NCBI GenBank assembly: GCA_963666895.2
Contig: CAXXNS010000010.1
Span: forward strand, 124,001-188,000
Direction of reading: 5' to 3'
DNA: 64,000 bases
Source of the DNA: G963666895 sp963666895
GTDB taxonomy: Bacteria > Desulfobacterota > Desulfovibrionia > Desulfovibrionales > Desulfovibrionaceae
Made by a program: the position numbers and the translations under genes. Numbering within the stretch: the first letter of the stretch is position 1; each line of letters starts with the position of its first letter. Below the pieces are notes generated by a model, which ran no database searches, was not told the DNA's origin, and worked only from the letters and a program-made list of their open reading frames with translations. Shown piece by piece: positions 36,439 to 44,970 of the stretch.

Positions 36439-37836
36439 ATGTCCGGCATTGTCCACCCGCAACGCGTCCATTCCCTGACCGGGAAACCGGTCACAGGCCC
36501 GGGGCCCGTTCTCTGGTGGGTCCACCGGGAGATGCGCGCCCGGGACAACTGGGGCCTGCTCCACGCCCTGGACCTGGCCAAGGAACGCGGCGCTCCCGTG
36601 GCCGCCTGCTTCTGTCTGGCTCCCTCTTTTTTAGGCGCCGGGCGCAGGCACTACGACTTCCTCCTGGGCGGGCTGGCCGGGCTGCACCAGGACCTGGCCG
36701 ACCTGAACATCCCCCTGCTCATACGCATGGGCGAGCCCGGCAAGGAGGTGGCCACCCTGGCCAAGACCCTGTCCGCCTCAGCCGTGGTCACGGACTTCGA
36801 CCCCCTGCGGCCCAAGCGGGCCTGGATGGCCCAGGCGGCCCGGACCCTGTCCGGCCTGGCCGTACACGAGGTGGACGCCCGCAACGTAGTGCCCTGCCGC
36901 GCCGTCTCGGACAAGCGCGAATACATGGCCCGCACCATCCGGCCCAAGATCACCCGACGGCTGCACGAATTCCTGACCCCCCTGCCCGAGCCCGAGCCCC
37001 AGTCCGTGCGCCTGGACCAGGCCGACTCCGGCCTGCCCGATCCGGACGTGCTGGCCGCCTGGCTCAAGCCCAACGAGGCCGTGCCGCCGGTGGACTGGAT
37101 CACGTCGGGGCCCCGGGCCGCCCTGGCCGGGCTGCGCGATTTCCTGGCCAACCGCCTGGACCGCTACGCCGAGCACAAGAACGACCCCAACGCACAGGCC
37201 GTGTCCCGGCTGTCGCCCTGGCTGCACTTCGGCCATTTGTCGGCCCAGCGGGTGGCCCTGGAGACCGCGGACTCGGGAGCCGACCCGGACTCGGTGCGGA
37301 GCTTCCTGGAGGAGCTCATCGTGCGCCGGGAACTGGCCGACAACTTCTGCCTGCACACCCCGGACTACGACCTGGCTTCTGGATACCCGGCCTGGGCCCG
37401 GGAGAGCCTGGCCCTGCACGCCCGCGACCGCCGCGAGTACCTGTATTCCGACGACGACCTGGTCAACGCGGCCACCCACGACCCGCTGTGGAACGCGGCC
37501 CAGCACCAGATGGCGGCCACCGGGCACATGCACGGCTGGCTCCGGATGTACTGGGCCAAGAAGATCCTGGAGTGGAGCCCCTCGCCCGAGGCGGCCCAGG
37601 AACGCTGCGTGCGCCTCAACGACCACTGGTCCCTGGACGGCCGGGACTCCAACGGCTACGCGGGCATCGCCTGGGCCCTGGGCGGAGTGCACGACCAGGC
37701 CTGGAAGGAGCGGCCCGTGTTCGGCAAGGTGCGGTACATGAACTACCGCGGGGCGAAGCGGAAATTCGACGTGGACGCCTTCGCGGCCAAATGGGGGGCT
37801 AACGCTTCTTGGACCGGGCCTCGGCCACGCGCTTGA
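36439..37836 (+). CDS. phr: Class II CPD photolyase
   Basis: 465 residues. Light-driven repair of cyclobutane pyrimidine dimers using FAD. Class II features: N-terminal VLWWVHREMRARDNWGLLHA, FLEELIVRRELADNFC, and the long conserved stretch around DPLWNAAQHQMAATGHMHGW, MYWAKKILEW, LNDHWSLDGRDSNGYAGIAW and GKVRYMNYRGAKRKFDV. All are intact, so activity is expected. It starts 7 bp after the glycosyltransferase gene, so probably the same transcript. Its last 38 bp overlap the 3' end of the convergent receiver-TPR gene. The final residues beyond KFDVDAFAAKWG look unconserved. Confidence 0.93.
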   Translation: MSGIVHPQRVHSLTGKPVTGPGPVLWWVHREMRARDNWGLLHALDLAKERGAPVAACFCLAPSFLGAGRRHYDFLLGGLAGLHQDLADLNIPLLIRMGEPGKEVATLAKTLSASAVVTDFDPLRPKRAWMAQAARTLSGLAVHEVDARNVVPCRAVSDKREYMARTIRPKITRRLHEFLTPLPEPEPQSVRLDQADSGLPDPDVLAAWLKPNEAVPPVDWITSGPRAALAGLRDFLANRLDRYAEHKNDPNAQAVSRLSPWLHFGHLSAQRVALETADSGADPDSVRSFLEELIVRRELADNFCLHTPDYDLASGYPAWARESLALHARDRREYLYSDDDLVNAATHDPLWNAAQHQMAATGHMHGWLRMYWAKKILEWSPSPEAAQERCVRLNDHWSLDGRDSNGYAGIAWALGGVHDQAWKERPVFGKVRYMNYRGAKRKFDVDAFAAKWGANASWTGPRPRA

Positions 37837-39145
37837 GCATGCGCTTGGACTCCGAGTGCTTGGGCTCGGCCTCCATGGCGGCCGTGAAGAACTTCTCGGC
37901 CATGTCCAGGTCGTTCAGGCTGAAGTAGACGTTGCCCAGGTTCTCGCACACCGTGGCGTTGCTCAGGTAGAACCCCGGATTGATGCGCAGGGCCTTGTCG
38001 AAATTCCTGGCCGCGGCCTGGTTGTTGCCGCCGTCCAGATAGGCCATGCCCATGTTGTAGTACAGGCCTTCGTCGTCCGGGGCCACGGCCAGGGCCTTTT
38101 CGTAGTACTCGATGGCCCTTTCCCACTTGCCCTGCTTCCGAAGCACGATGCCCAGCCGGTTGAAGGTGGTCAGGTCGGAGCGGGTCAGCCGCGCGGACTT
38201 GGCGTCCAGGATCCGGGCCAGGTACTTTTCGGACAGCTCCGGGGCCTCTTCCGCCACCAGGTCGGCGATGAACGCGGCGATGTTCTCGATGAGGTTGGAG
38301 GCCTCGCGGTCTGCGCACTCCAGGGCCTGGTCAAAGAACTTCTCGGCCTTTTCCCTGTTGTCCTGCTTGAAGTGTATGGACCCGATGTCCCGCTTGCGCT
38401 CGGCGTTGAGCGGGGAAAGCTTGTCCAGCTTCATCAGGTAGTCCAGGTGCTCGGTCATGTCCTTTTCCGAGAAAAAGGAGGCCAGCCGCTTGAGGGGCTC
38501 GATGAACACGGGCGCGTTGCGATGGGCCTCAAGATAGGCCTCCAGGGCTCGGCCGTCCTGGCCGAGCTGCGAAAAGGCGTCGCCCATGAGCATGTACCCG
38601 GTCGGGCTGCCGGGCTTGATCTCCATGACCTTCTTCAGGATGCGCAGGGTCTTGTCTGGCTCGTTCTGGCGCAAATACGTCTTGGCCGCGCCCACGTATT
38701 CGGTGAGCTTGCCCTGGGGCTTCAGGGTGAAGGCCATCTTCTCGATGACGTTGTTTACGCTGGCCGGCTTGGCGATGACGTTGCTGGCCCCGATCTCGTA
38801 GAGGTAGGCGATGTCCTCGCCCCGGGTCTCGCCCACCAGGGCGATGATGTGCAGGTCCGGGTAGGTTTCCTTGACCGTGGAGATGAAGCTGGTCACGGAA
38901 CGGCCGCCCAGGATGCCCTCGCTGAACAGGATGGTGGGCATCTTGCGGGCCATGCGGTCACGCAGGGCCCTGGTGGCCGTCTGGGTGGAGTGGAACACGA
39001 GCAGGCATTCCCGGCGCACGGCCAGGACCTTGGTCAACGTGCCTCGCAGGGTCTTGATGAACAGGTTGTCCTCGGACACGAGCATGATGGCGCTGCGTTC
39101 GTTCTCAAGGAACTCGTAGACGGTGCGGTCGTAGTCAGTGGCCAT
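37799..39145 (-). CDS. Receiver-like domain plus TPR repeat protein
   Basis: 448 residues. Residues about 15-145 have a receiver fold (ETYPDLHIIALVGETRGED, then ASNVIAKPASVNNVIEKM with the conserved Lys), but the strand where Asp should lie reads MPTILFSEGILGG, so phosphorylation is doubtful. The rest is TPR repeats (TLRILKKVMEIKPGSPTGYM, WERAIEYYEKALAVAPDDEG, AARNFDKALRINPGFYLSNA, DMAEKFFTAAMEAEPKHSES). Probably a protein-interaction scaffold; the partner is unknown. No signal peptide. It converges on the photolyase gene with a 38-bp overlap. Confidence 0.8.
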   Translation of the reverse strand: MATDYDRTVYEFLENERSAIMLVSEDNLFIKTLRGTLTKVLAVRRECLLVFHSTQTATRALRDRMARKMPTILFSEGILGGRSVTSFISTVKETYPDLHIIALVGETRGEDIAYLYEIGASNVIAKPASVNNVIEKMAFTLKPQGKLTEYVGAAKTYLRQNEPDKTLRILKKVMEIKPGSPTGYMLMGDAFSQLGQDGRALEAYLEAHRNAPVFIEPLKRLASFFSEKDMTEHLDYLMKLDKLSPLNAERKRDIGSIHFKQDNREKAEKFFDQALECADREASNLIENIAAFIADLVAEEAPELSEKYLARILDAKSARLTRSDLTTFNRLGIVLRKQGKWERAIEYYEKALAVAPDDEGLYYNMGMAYLDGGNNQAAARNFDKALRINPGFYLSNATVCENLGNVYFSLNDLDMAEKFFTAAMEAEPKHSESKRMLKRVAEARSKKR

Positions 39146-39231
39146 GGATTCCCATTTTTGCCCCTTGTGTCCAGTAAATCACAGGGTTATGCAATATGCA
39201 ACAATTCTGGCTTGTTGTTTCCTTATTGTAA

Positions 39232-39983
39232 TCAAACTTCATATCCCGCCCCGGGTTCGGGCAGGAACGCGGGCCGCTCGATTTCCGTGGCCAGCCGGGC
39301 CAAAATGGCCTGCTTTTGGCCGGCGCGCACGTTCCGCTGCACGTGGACCAGGGCCAGGGCCTTGGCTTGGGCCCTCCGCGCGAACTCCAGAGCCCCGTCC
39401 ACGGTGCCGTGGCCCGGCACGTCGGGTTCCAGCTTGAAGGCCTCATGCACCACCAGGTCCGCCCCCTGGGCCAGGGCCAGGTGGCCTCGGTGGGGCGGCC
39501 GTCCCCGGAATAATACACCGACTTGCCGTCCGCCCGCACCAGCACGCCCAGGCAGGGCAGGGAATGGTCGCCCAGGGCGAAAGCCAGGTCGAATCCGGCC
39601 ACGGACAGGGACGCGCCCGGGGCGGACTCCAGGCAGTTGAGCCCGAAGCGTCGCTTGGCCATGAACCCGGGATAGGCCATGTCCATGAGCGCGCCCACCT
39701 TGGCCTCCACCCCGGCCTGGCCGACCACGAAGAAGTCCTTTTCCCGCCCCTCCTCCACAAAGCGCAGGAGCAGGCCGGACAGGCCCAGGAAGTGATCGCC
39801 GTGAAAGTGGGAGATGACCACGCCGTCCAGGCCCAGCGGGTCGGACGCCGCGCGCCAGAAGGCCGCCGCCGCGGTCAGGCCGCAGTCCAGCAGCAGGCTT
39901 CGCCCGCCGTGCTCCACGAGCAGGCTGGTGTTGGGAAGGGTTTCGTCAAAGGCCTCGCCCACTCCGGCGAAGGTAACGCGCAT
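39232..39983 (-). CDS. MBL-fold hydrolase, RNase Z-like, apparent frameshift
   Basis: Start ATG at 39983 with AGGGGG upstream. The metallo-beta-lactamase core is clear: NTSLLVEHGGRSLLLDCG, the ligand motif VISHFHGDHFLG and SVYYSGDGRPTEA, which places it near ribonuclease Z/BN-type proteins (tRNA 3' processing) or related MBL hydrolases. After GRPTEA the frame shifts near 39483-39486. Adding one C (minus strand) gives HLALAQGADLVVHEAFKLEP, with the expected downstream metal-ligand His, and a protein of about 250 residues ending at TGA 39232. Without correction it would read on to 39135 with an unrelated tail. It looks like a sequence error rather than a dead gene. Confidence 0.78.
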
Positions 39984-40062
39984 GGCATGCCCCCTGAAAG
40001 TTCCGTTCAGGATGATCAGGATACCACGACAGGCGCGTTCGTCAACGCCCCGAGAAATCGCT

Positions 40063-40980
40063 TCAGCGGTACAGGAAGCGAAGCTGCCAGGCCTGGTCCG
40101 CGCCCAGGGCGCCGGGATCGGCGAGCAGCTCCAAGAGAGAGGACCGTTCCAGGCTGCCGCCCAGCAGTTCCTCCAGCAGGGACAGGTCGGACGGCGGGCC
40201 CTCCACCAGCTTGGGCTTGCCGTCGATCCCGGCCAGCTCGATCAGGTGGTCCAGGGCCTCGCGGCGGCCGCCCAACTCGTCCACCAGTCCGGCCTCCAGG
40301 GCCTGCCGGCCGGTAAAGGGACGGCCGTCCGCCAGGGGGGCCACCTCCTCCGGGGTCAGCCCTCGGGACGCGGCCACGTCGGCCACGAACTGCTGGTGCA
40401 TGTCGTCCACCAGGGACTGGAGCGTGGCCCGTTGCTCCCGGGTCAGGGCCTCGAAGGGCGAGCCCGCGCCCTTGTTGGCGCCGCTGGCGATGAGCTCCCG
40501 GGACACGCCCAGCTCGTGGATCAGGTCCGTGAAGGTCAGATAGTCCATCTTGACCCCGATGGACCCGGTCACCGAGCCGGGATTGGCGAAGATGCGGGTG
40601 GCGGGCAGGGAGGCGTAGTAACCGCCGGACGCGGCCACCGAGCCGTAGGAGGCCACCACGGGCTTGTCCTCGGCCAACCGGGCCACGGCCGCGTAAATCT
40701 CCTGGGAGGCGGCCACGCCGCCTCCCGGAGAGTCGATGCGCAGGAGCACGCCCTTGATGCTCTCGTCCTCATCCAGGGTCTCGATCCAATCCACCACGCG
40801 CTTGGAGTTCAGGATCAGGCCGGTGACGTTGACGACGCCCAGGCGTTCCTTGGGGGTCTTGGGCTTGGAGCCCAAACGAAAGGCGGCCCTGGTCCCGGTG
40901 AACAGGACCACGGCCGCCATGAGCAGCAGAAAACCAAACAGCAGCGGATGCCGTGCGGAAAACCGCTCTCTATGCTTCAT
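40063..40980 (-). CDS. sppA: Signal peptide peptidase SppA, short form
   Basis: 305 residues. A membrane-bound serine protease that degrades cleaved signal peptides. N-terminal membrane helix at 13-30 (LLFGFLLLMAAVVLF); then GVVNVTGLI, RIDSPGGG, and the catalytic Ser118 in GSVAASGGYYAS and Lys170 in IASGANKGAGSPF, the Ser/Lys dyad of the single-domain (Bacillus-type) form. NPGSVTGSIGV is also conserved. The ATG overlaps the rpsA stop by 11 bp, with AAGCCAAGG as ribosome site, so sppA is translated from the rpsA message. The open frame upstream of this start is only the shadow of the rpsA acidic tail. Confidence 0.93.
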   Translation of the reverse strand: MKHRERFSARHPLLFGFLLLMAAVVLFTGTRAAFRLGSKPKTPKERLGVVNVTGLILNSKRVVDWIETLDEDESIKGVLLRIDSPGGGVAASQEIYAAVARLAEDKPVVASYGSVAASGGYYASLPATRIFANPGSVTGSIGVKMDYLTFTDLIHELGVSRELIASGANKGAGSPFEALTREQRATLQSLVDDMHQQFVADVAASRGLTPEEVAPLADGRPFTGRQALEAGLVDELGGRREALDHLIELAGIDGKPKLVEGPPSDLSLLEELLGGSLERSSLLELLADPGALGADQAWQLRFLYR

Positions 40981-42970
40981 CCTTGGCTTCTTCTTCCTCG
41001 GCCGGGGCTTCCTCGGCTTCAGCTTCCTCAGCGGGAGCTTCCTCAGCAGGAGTTTCCTCCACAGGAGTCTCTTCAGCCGCAGCTTCTTCAGCCGGGGCCT
41101 CCTCGGCAGGCACTTCCTCGGCCGGAGCCTCTTCGGCCGCGACCTCTTCAGGAGCGGCTTCGGGGGCATCGGGTTCCTCGACCACGGCCTCCTCCACGGG
41201 AACCACGGCCTCTTCGGCCATGATCTCATCCATGGACTGGTCGCCGGCGGCCTTGTCCTCAAGCTTCTGCTTGATCAGGTCGCCCAGCGTACTGCCGGCC
41301 TCGGCCTGGGCGCCGCCGCCAAAGCTCTTGGGCTTGCGGCGCTCTTCTTCCTCGTGCATCTGTTTGATGGACAGGCCCAGACGGCGCTCGTCCGCGGACA
41401 CGTGGATGACCTTGGCCTCTATCTGGTCGCCTTCCTTGTAGATCTCGGAAGGACTCTTGATCTTCTTGCGGCTGATCTCCGAGACGTGGACCAGGCCCTC
41501 GATGCCTTCCTCCACCTCGACGAACAGGCCGAAGTCGGTGATGTTGGTCACCAGGCCGGTAACGATGGTGCCCACGGGGTACTTGACCGGCACCTGGGTC
41601 CAGGGATCCTCGGAAAGCTGCTTCACGCCCAAGGTGAACTTCTCGTTCTCCTTGTCCACGGTCAGCACCTTGGCCTGGACAACGTCACCGGACTTGTACA
41701 CCTCGGAGGGGTGCCGGATCTTCTTGGTCCAGGAGATGTCGGACACGTGGATCAGGCCGTCGATGCCCTCCTCGATGCCGATGAACACGCCGAACTCGGT
41801 GATGTTCTTGATGGTGCCCTCGAGGACCGTGCCCTCGGGGTACTTCTCGGCCACCACGTCCCAGGGGTTGGGCTTGATCTGCTTCATGCCCAGGGAGATG
41901 CGCTTCTTCTGCGGGTCCACGCCCAGGACCACCACCTCGACCTCGTCGCCGGGATGGACCATCTGGGAGGGATGGCGGAGCTTGCGGGTCCAGGACATCT
42001 CGGAGATGTGCACCAGGCCCTCGACGCCTTCCTCGAGCTCGACGAACGCGCCGTAGTCGGCCAGGTTGGTCACCTTCCCGGTATACTTGTCGCCCGAGGG
42101 ATACTTGGACTCGATGTCCTCCCACGGATCGCGGGACAGCTGTTTGAGGCCCAGGGAGACCTTCTGGTCGTCACGGTCGAAGGACAGGACCTTCAGCTCC
42201 AGGTCGTCGCCGAACTGGACCATCTCCTTGGGGTGGCGGATGCGCTTCCAGGACATGTCCGTGATGTGCAGCAGGCCGTCCAGGCCGCCCAGGTCGATGA
42301 ACACGCCGTACTCGGTGATGTTCTTGACCTTGCCTTCCACGATCTGGCCCTCTTCCAAGGTCTCCAGCAGCTTGTCGCGCTGTTCGCTGCGCTGCTCCTC
42401 GAGCAGGACGCGGCGGGAGACGATGACGTTGGACCGGCGGCGGTTGATCTTCAGAATCTTGAACTCGAACTCCTGGCCGACCAGGGCGTCCATGTCCGGA
42501 ACCGGGCGCAGGTCCACGTGGGAGCCGGGCAGGAAGGCTTCGACGCCGCCCAGGTCCACTGTGTAGCCGCCCTTGATGCGGCGGATGATCTTGCCCGGAG
42601 TTGTGTCTTCCTTTTCCTGGAACTCCTCGAGCTTGTCGAAGAGCTGCATCCGCTTGGCCTTGTCCCGGGAAAGATGGATGGTGCCTTCGCTCTCGTCCTT
42701 GTTGGACACGAAGACGTCCACCTTGTCGCCGACCTTGACGGTGACGTTCCCCTCGGAGTCGGTGAACTCGGCGATGGGAATCTGGCCTTCGGACTTGAAG
42801 TTGACGTCCACGAGAATGTGATCCTTGTCGACTTTGACCACCTCGCCGGGGACAATGCTCCCCTCATCGAGATCACCGAATTCCGGAGACAGGTACTCTT
42901 CGAGAGCGGCCTCGAAGTTCATCTCCATGTCGACATTTTCCTGGGACGCCTGATTTTTGGTTTCTTCCAT
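40970..42970 (-). CDS. rpsA: 30S ribosomal protein S1 with long acidic tail
   Basis: 666 residues. Brings mRNA to the 30S subunit. Six S1 (OB-fold) repeats are visible, the later ones very regular: EGKVKNITEYGVFIDLGGLD, GKVTNLADYGAFVELEEG, GTIKNITEFGVFIGIEEG and GLVTNITDFGLFVEVEEG. The ATG follows TTGGAGGTAACGC. About residues 571-666 form an extra Glu/Ala/Pro tail made of repeated (A/V)EEAPAEE-like units, absent from E. coli S1 (557 residues). The tail may be disordered and is strongly negative. A leader of about 270 nt with several hairpins precedes the gene. Confidence 0.96.
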   Translation of the reverse strand: MEETKNQASQENVDMEMNFEAALEEYLSPEFGDLDEGSIVPGEVVKVDKDHILVDVNFKSEGQIPIAEFTDSEGNVTVKVGDKVDVFVSNKDESEGTIHLSRDKAKRMQLFDKLEEFQEKEDTTPGKIIRRIKGGYTVDLGGVEAFLPGSHVDLRPVPDMDALVGQEFEFKILKINRRRSNVIVSRRVLLEEQRSEQRDKLLETLEEGQIVEGKVKNITEYGVFIDLGGLDGLLHITDMSWKRIRHPKEMVQFGDDLELKVLSFDRDDQKVSLGLKQLSRDPWEDIESKYPSGDKYTGKVTNLADYGAFVELEEGVEGLVHISEMSWTRKLRHPSQMVHPGDEVEVVVLGVDPQKKRISLGMKQIKPNPWDVVAEKYPEGTVLEGTIKNITEFGVFIGIEEGIDGLIHVSDISWTKKIRHPSEVYKSGDVVQAKVLTVDKENEKFTLGVKQLSEDPWTQVPVKYPVGTIVTGLVTNITDFGLFVEVEEGIEGLVHVSEISRKKIKSPSEIYKEGDQIEAKVIHVSADERRLGLSIKQMHEEEERRKPKSFGGGAQAEAGSTLGDLIKQKLEDKAAGDQSMDEIMAEEAVVPVEEAVVEEPDAPEAAPEEVAAEEAPAEEVPAEEAPAEEAAAEETPVEETPAEEAPAEEAEAEEAPAEEEEAKDEA

Positions 42971-43274
42971 GCGTTACCTCCAACAACGCTCCTCGGTCGA
43001 TTTTGCGCTATGTGTAGTGGTAAGACGGCCCTTCGCTGCCGGAGCTTTTCGTCCCGAGGCGCACGTAGCGCCGGCTGCGCGGCGGGGAATACCCGTGCCG
43101 TCTTCCATTGCGCTCTTTAGAGAGCTGCGGGCTGTCCAGGCCCTACCCGCGTCAGGTTTGCGAACCTACTCCCTCCTGGGCGGGAACGCCCGGGGCCGAA
43201 CCCTTGGCCTGCAAGGATTGTCCAGCACCGGACGCGAGAAAGTTGTCTGTAGCGGAAATCCCGTTGGCTGTAAA
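42971..43274 (-). promoter_or_regulatory. Putative promoter and long structured leader of rpsA
   Basis: Minus strand TTTACA (43269-43274), 17-bp spacer, TACAGA (43246-43251) is a possible promoter. Downstream are about 265 nt before the rpsA ATG, with several compact hairpins: GGGCG-TTCC-CGCCC, AGGTT-CGCA-AACCT, GCTCT-CTAA-AGAGC, and a wider CAGGCC/GGCCTG pairing that encloses the first two. This suggests a structured RNA leader or a small RNA gene. I could not match it to a known riboswitch, 6S or SRP RNA. No protein-coding gene lies here. Confidence 0.45.
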
Positions 43275-43308
43275 CCGTTTTCTCCGTTGCCGCCCGGGAC
43301 TTCCGGTG

Positions 43309-43341
43309 AAAAAAGGACCGGCCGCCAAGGGCGACCGGTCC
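43309..43341 (-). terminator. Terminator of pstB-phoU
   Basis: Minus strand: 12-bp stem GGACCGGTCGCC / GGCGGCCGGTCC (one wobble), loop CTT, then six T. It lies 32 bp after the phoU stop. Confidence 0.9.
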
Positions 43342-43373
43342 TAAAAATCGTTCCCATGTCCGCGCAGACCATC

Positions 43374-44042
43374 CTAGGCGCGGCACCTGTGCTTCACGTT
43401 CTCGCCTTCGACGATGAAAATAACCGATTCCGACACGTTGGTGGCCAAATCCGCCACCCGCTCCAGATGCCGGGCGGCCATGATGGCATGCACGCCGCGT
43501 TCCACCACGCGGGTCTCGGCCACCATCTGGGCCAGGTACTCCTTGAGCACCTTGACGGCCAGCTCGTCGGCCTCGTTGTCCATGTTGCAGACCTCCTCGG
43601 CCAGGGCCGGATCGCTCTCCACAAAAGCCTTGAGGGACAGGGAGACCATCTCCTTGGCCTTCTCGGACAGCAGCTCCATCTTCTGGTTGTAGGGCAGCGG
43701 GCTGCGGGTGGACATGAACAGGGCGCGGTGGGCCATGTTCACGGCCTCGTCGCCCAGGCGCTCCAGGTTGATGGTGATGCGTCCGATGCCCACGATGCGC
43801 CGCAGGTCGATGGCCATGGGCTGCTCCAGGGCCAGCATCTCCAGCGACAGGGTATCGATGTCCACCTCCATGCAGTTGATGTCGGTGTCGTCCTTGATGA
43901 CCGCCTCGGCCAGGTCCGCGTTGCGGTCCATATAGGCGGTGATCGAATTGTTCAAAGCCTTTTCGCTCAGGGCGGCCATCCTGAGCACGAGCATCTTCAG
44001 CTCCTCGAGCTTGGCCGTGAAATGCGCTTTCTGCTCTATCAT
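43374..44042 (-). CDS. phoU: Phosphate signalling protein PhoU
   Basis: 222 residues, all-helical, two PhoU repeats. A negative modulator of the PhoR-PhoB system and of Pst transport. Family motifs: the first repeat with DDTDINCMEVDIDTLSLEML and DLRRIVGIGRITINLERLGD followed by EAVNMAH, the second with MDNEADELAVKVLKEYLAQM and MAARHLERVADLATNVSESV. The two E/D-rich metal-binding motifs are intact. The ATG follows a G-rich ribosome site. It begins 14 bp after pstB and ends at a strong terminator. Confidence 0.94.
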   Translation of the reverse strand: MIEQKAHFTAKLEELKMLVLRMAALSEKALNNSITAYMDRNADLAEAVIKDDTDINCMEVDIDTLSLEMLALEQPMAIDLRRIVGIGRITINLERLGDEAVNMAHRALFMSTRSPLPYNQKMELLSEKAKEMVSLSLKAFVESDPALAEEVCNMDNEADELAVKVLKEYLAQMVAETRVVERGVHAIMAARHLERVADLATNVSESVIFIVEGENVKHRCRA

Positions 44043-44056
44043 GATCCCCCCCGGGC

Positions 44057-44818
44057 CTAGCCGAACCGGCCGGTAACGTAGTCTTCGGTCTGCTTGTTCT
44101 TGGGTTTGGTGAACATGGTCTTGGTGTCGTCCACCTCGATGAGCCTGCCCATGTAGAAAAAGGCGGTGCGGTCGGAGACACGCGCGGCCTGTTGCATGCT
44201 GTGCGTGACGATGATGATGGTGAAGTCCTTTTTCAGGGCGTGGATCAGGTCCTCGATCTTCTGGGTGGCGATGGGGTCCAGGGCCGAGGCGGGCTCGTCC
44301 ATGAGCAGGACCTCGGGCTGGACGGCCAGGGCGCGGGCGATGCACAGCCGCTGCTGCTGCCCGCCGGACAGGCCCAGGGCGCTGGTCTGCAGCCGGTCCT
44401 TGACCTCGTCCCACAGGGCCGCGCTCCGGAGAGCCTCTTCCACGCGCTCGCCCAGGTAGCGCTTGTCCTTGATGCCGTTGACCCGCATGCCGTAGGCCAC
44501 GTTCTCGAAGATGGTCTTGGGAAAGGGGTTGGGCTTCTGGAAGACCATGCCGATGCGCCGCCGCAGCGCCACCACGTCGATGCCCGGGGCGTAGATGTCC
44601 TCGCCGTCCAGGACCATGCGGCCCTCCACCCGGGTGCCCGGGATGAGGTCGTTCATGCGGTTGATGCACCGCAGATACGTGGACTTGCCGCAACCGGACG
44701 GGCCGATCAGGGCAGTGACCTGATTGACCTCGAATTCAAGACTCACATCCTCGAGAGCCTTGAAGTCTCCGTAGTAGAAGTCCAGGTTGGTGGACGCCGC
44801 CTTGATTTGTTTCGCCAT
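44057..44818 (-). CDS. pstB: Phosphate ABC transporter ATP-binding protein
   Basis: 253 residues. The ATPase of the high-affinity phosphate importer. Walker A GPSGCGKST (39-47), Q-loop FQKPNPFPKTIFENVAYGMR, signature LSGGQQQRLCIARALA, Walker B LLMDEPASALDP and the switch His in THSMQQAARVSD. The start is MAKQIKAAS, behind GGGGACAG. pstS, pstC and pstA are not upstream: the next gene is an unrelated AMIN-domain gene, so the permease and binding protein must be encoded elsewhere. The upstream region carries a clear Pho box. Confidence 0.95.
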   Translation of the reverse strand: MAKQIKAASTNLDFYYGDFKALEDVSLEFEVNQVTALIGPSGCGKSTYLRCINRMNDLIPGTRVEGRMVLDGEDIYAPGIDVVALRRRIGMVFQKPNPFPKTIFENVAYGMRVNGIKDKRYLGERVEEALRSAALWDEVKDRLQTSALGLSGGQQQRLCIARALAVQPEVLLMDEPASALDPIATQKIEDLIHALKKDFTIIIVTHSMQQAARVSDRTAFFYMGRLIEVDDTKTMFTKPKNKQTEDYVTGRFG

Positions 44819-44876
44819 TGACTGTCCCCGCGTACTGGTGCGTTTGCCGCCCGAATTTCCGAGCTCAAGGACCAAC

Positions 44877-44931
44877 TACCTAGCCACGGCGGGTTACAAA
44901 CGGATGACCGGATTGTTACGATTGTGTGACG
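44877..44931 (-). promoter_or_regulatory. Pho box and -10 element upstream of pstB
   Basis: Minus strand, four contiguous 11-mers: CGTCACACAAT (44921-44931), CGTAACAATCC (44910-44920), GGTCATCCGTT (44899-44909) and TGTAACCCGCC (44888-44898). All carry GT(C/A)A at the same position, as expected for PhoB half-sites in 11-bp register. TAGGTA (44877-44882) lies at a suitable distance for a -10. This supports induction of pstB-phoU under phosphate limitation. Confidence 0.75.
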
Positions 44932-44970
44932 ACCCGGAAATCCCGGGAGCCCACGGGGTTGGCGGGCCCG

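Noticed and set aside
42971..43300. 6S RNA, TPP or cobalamin riboswitch upstream of rpsA
   Set aside because: An AACCTGA..GGGTA stretch recalls the TPP element, but the GGCTGAGA half is missing. No cobalamin box and no clear 6S bubble were found.
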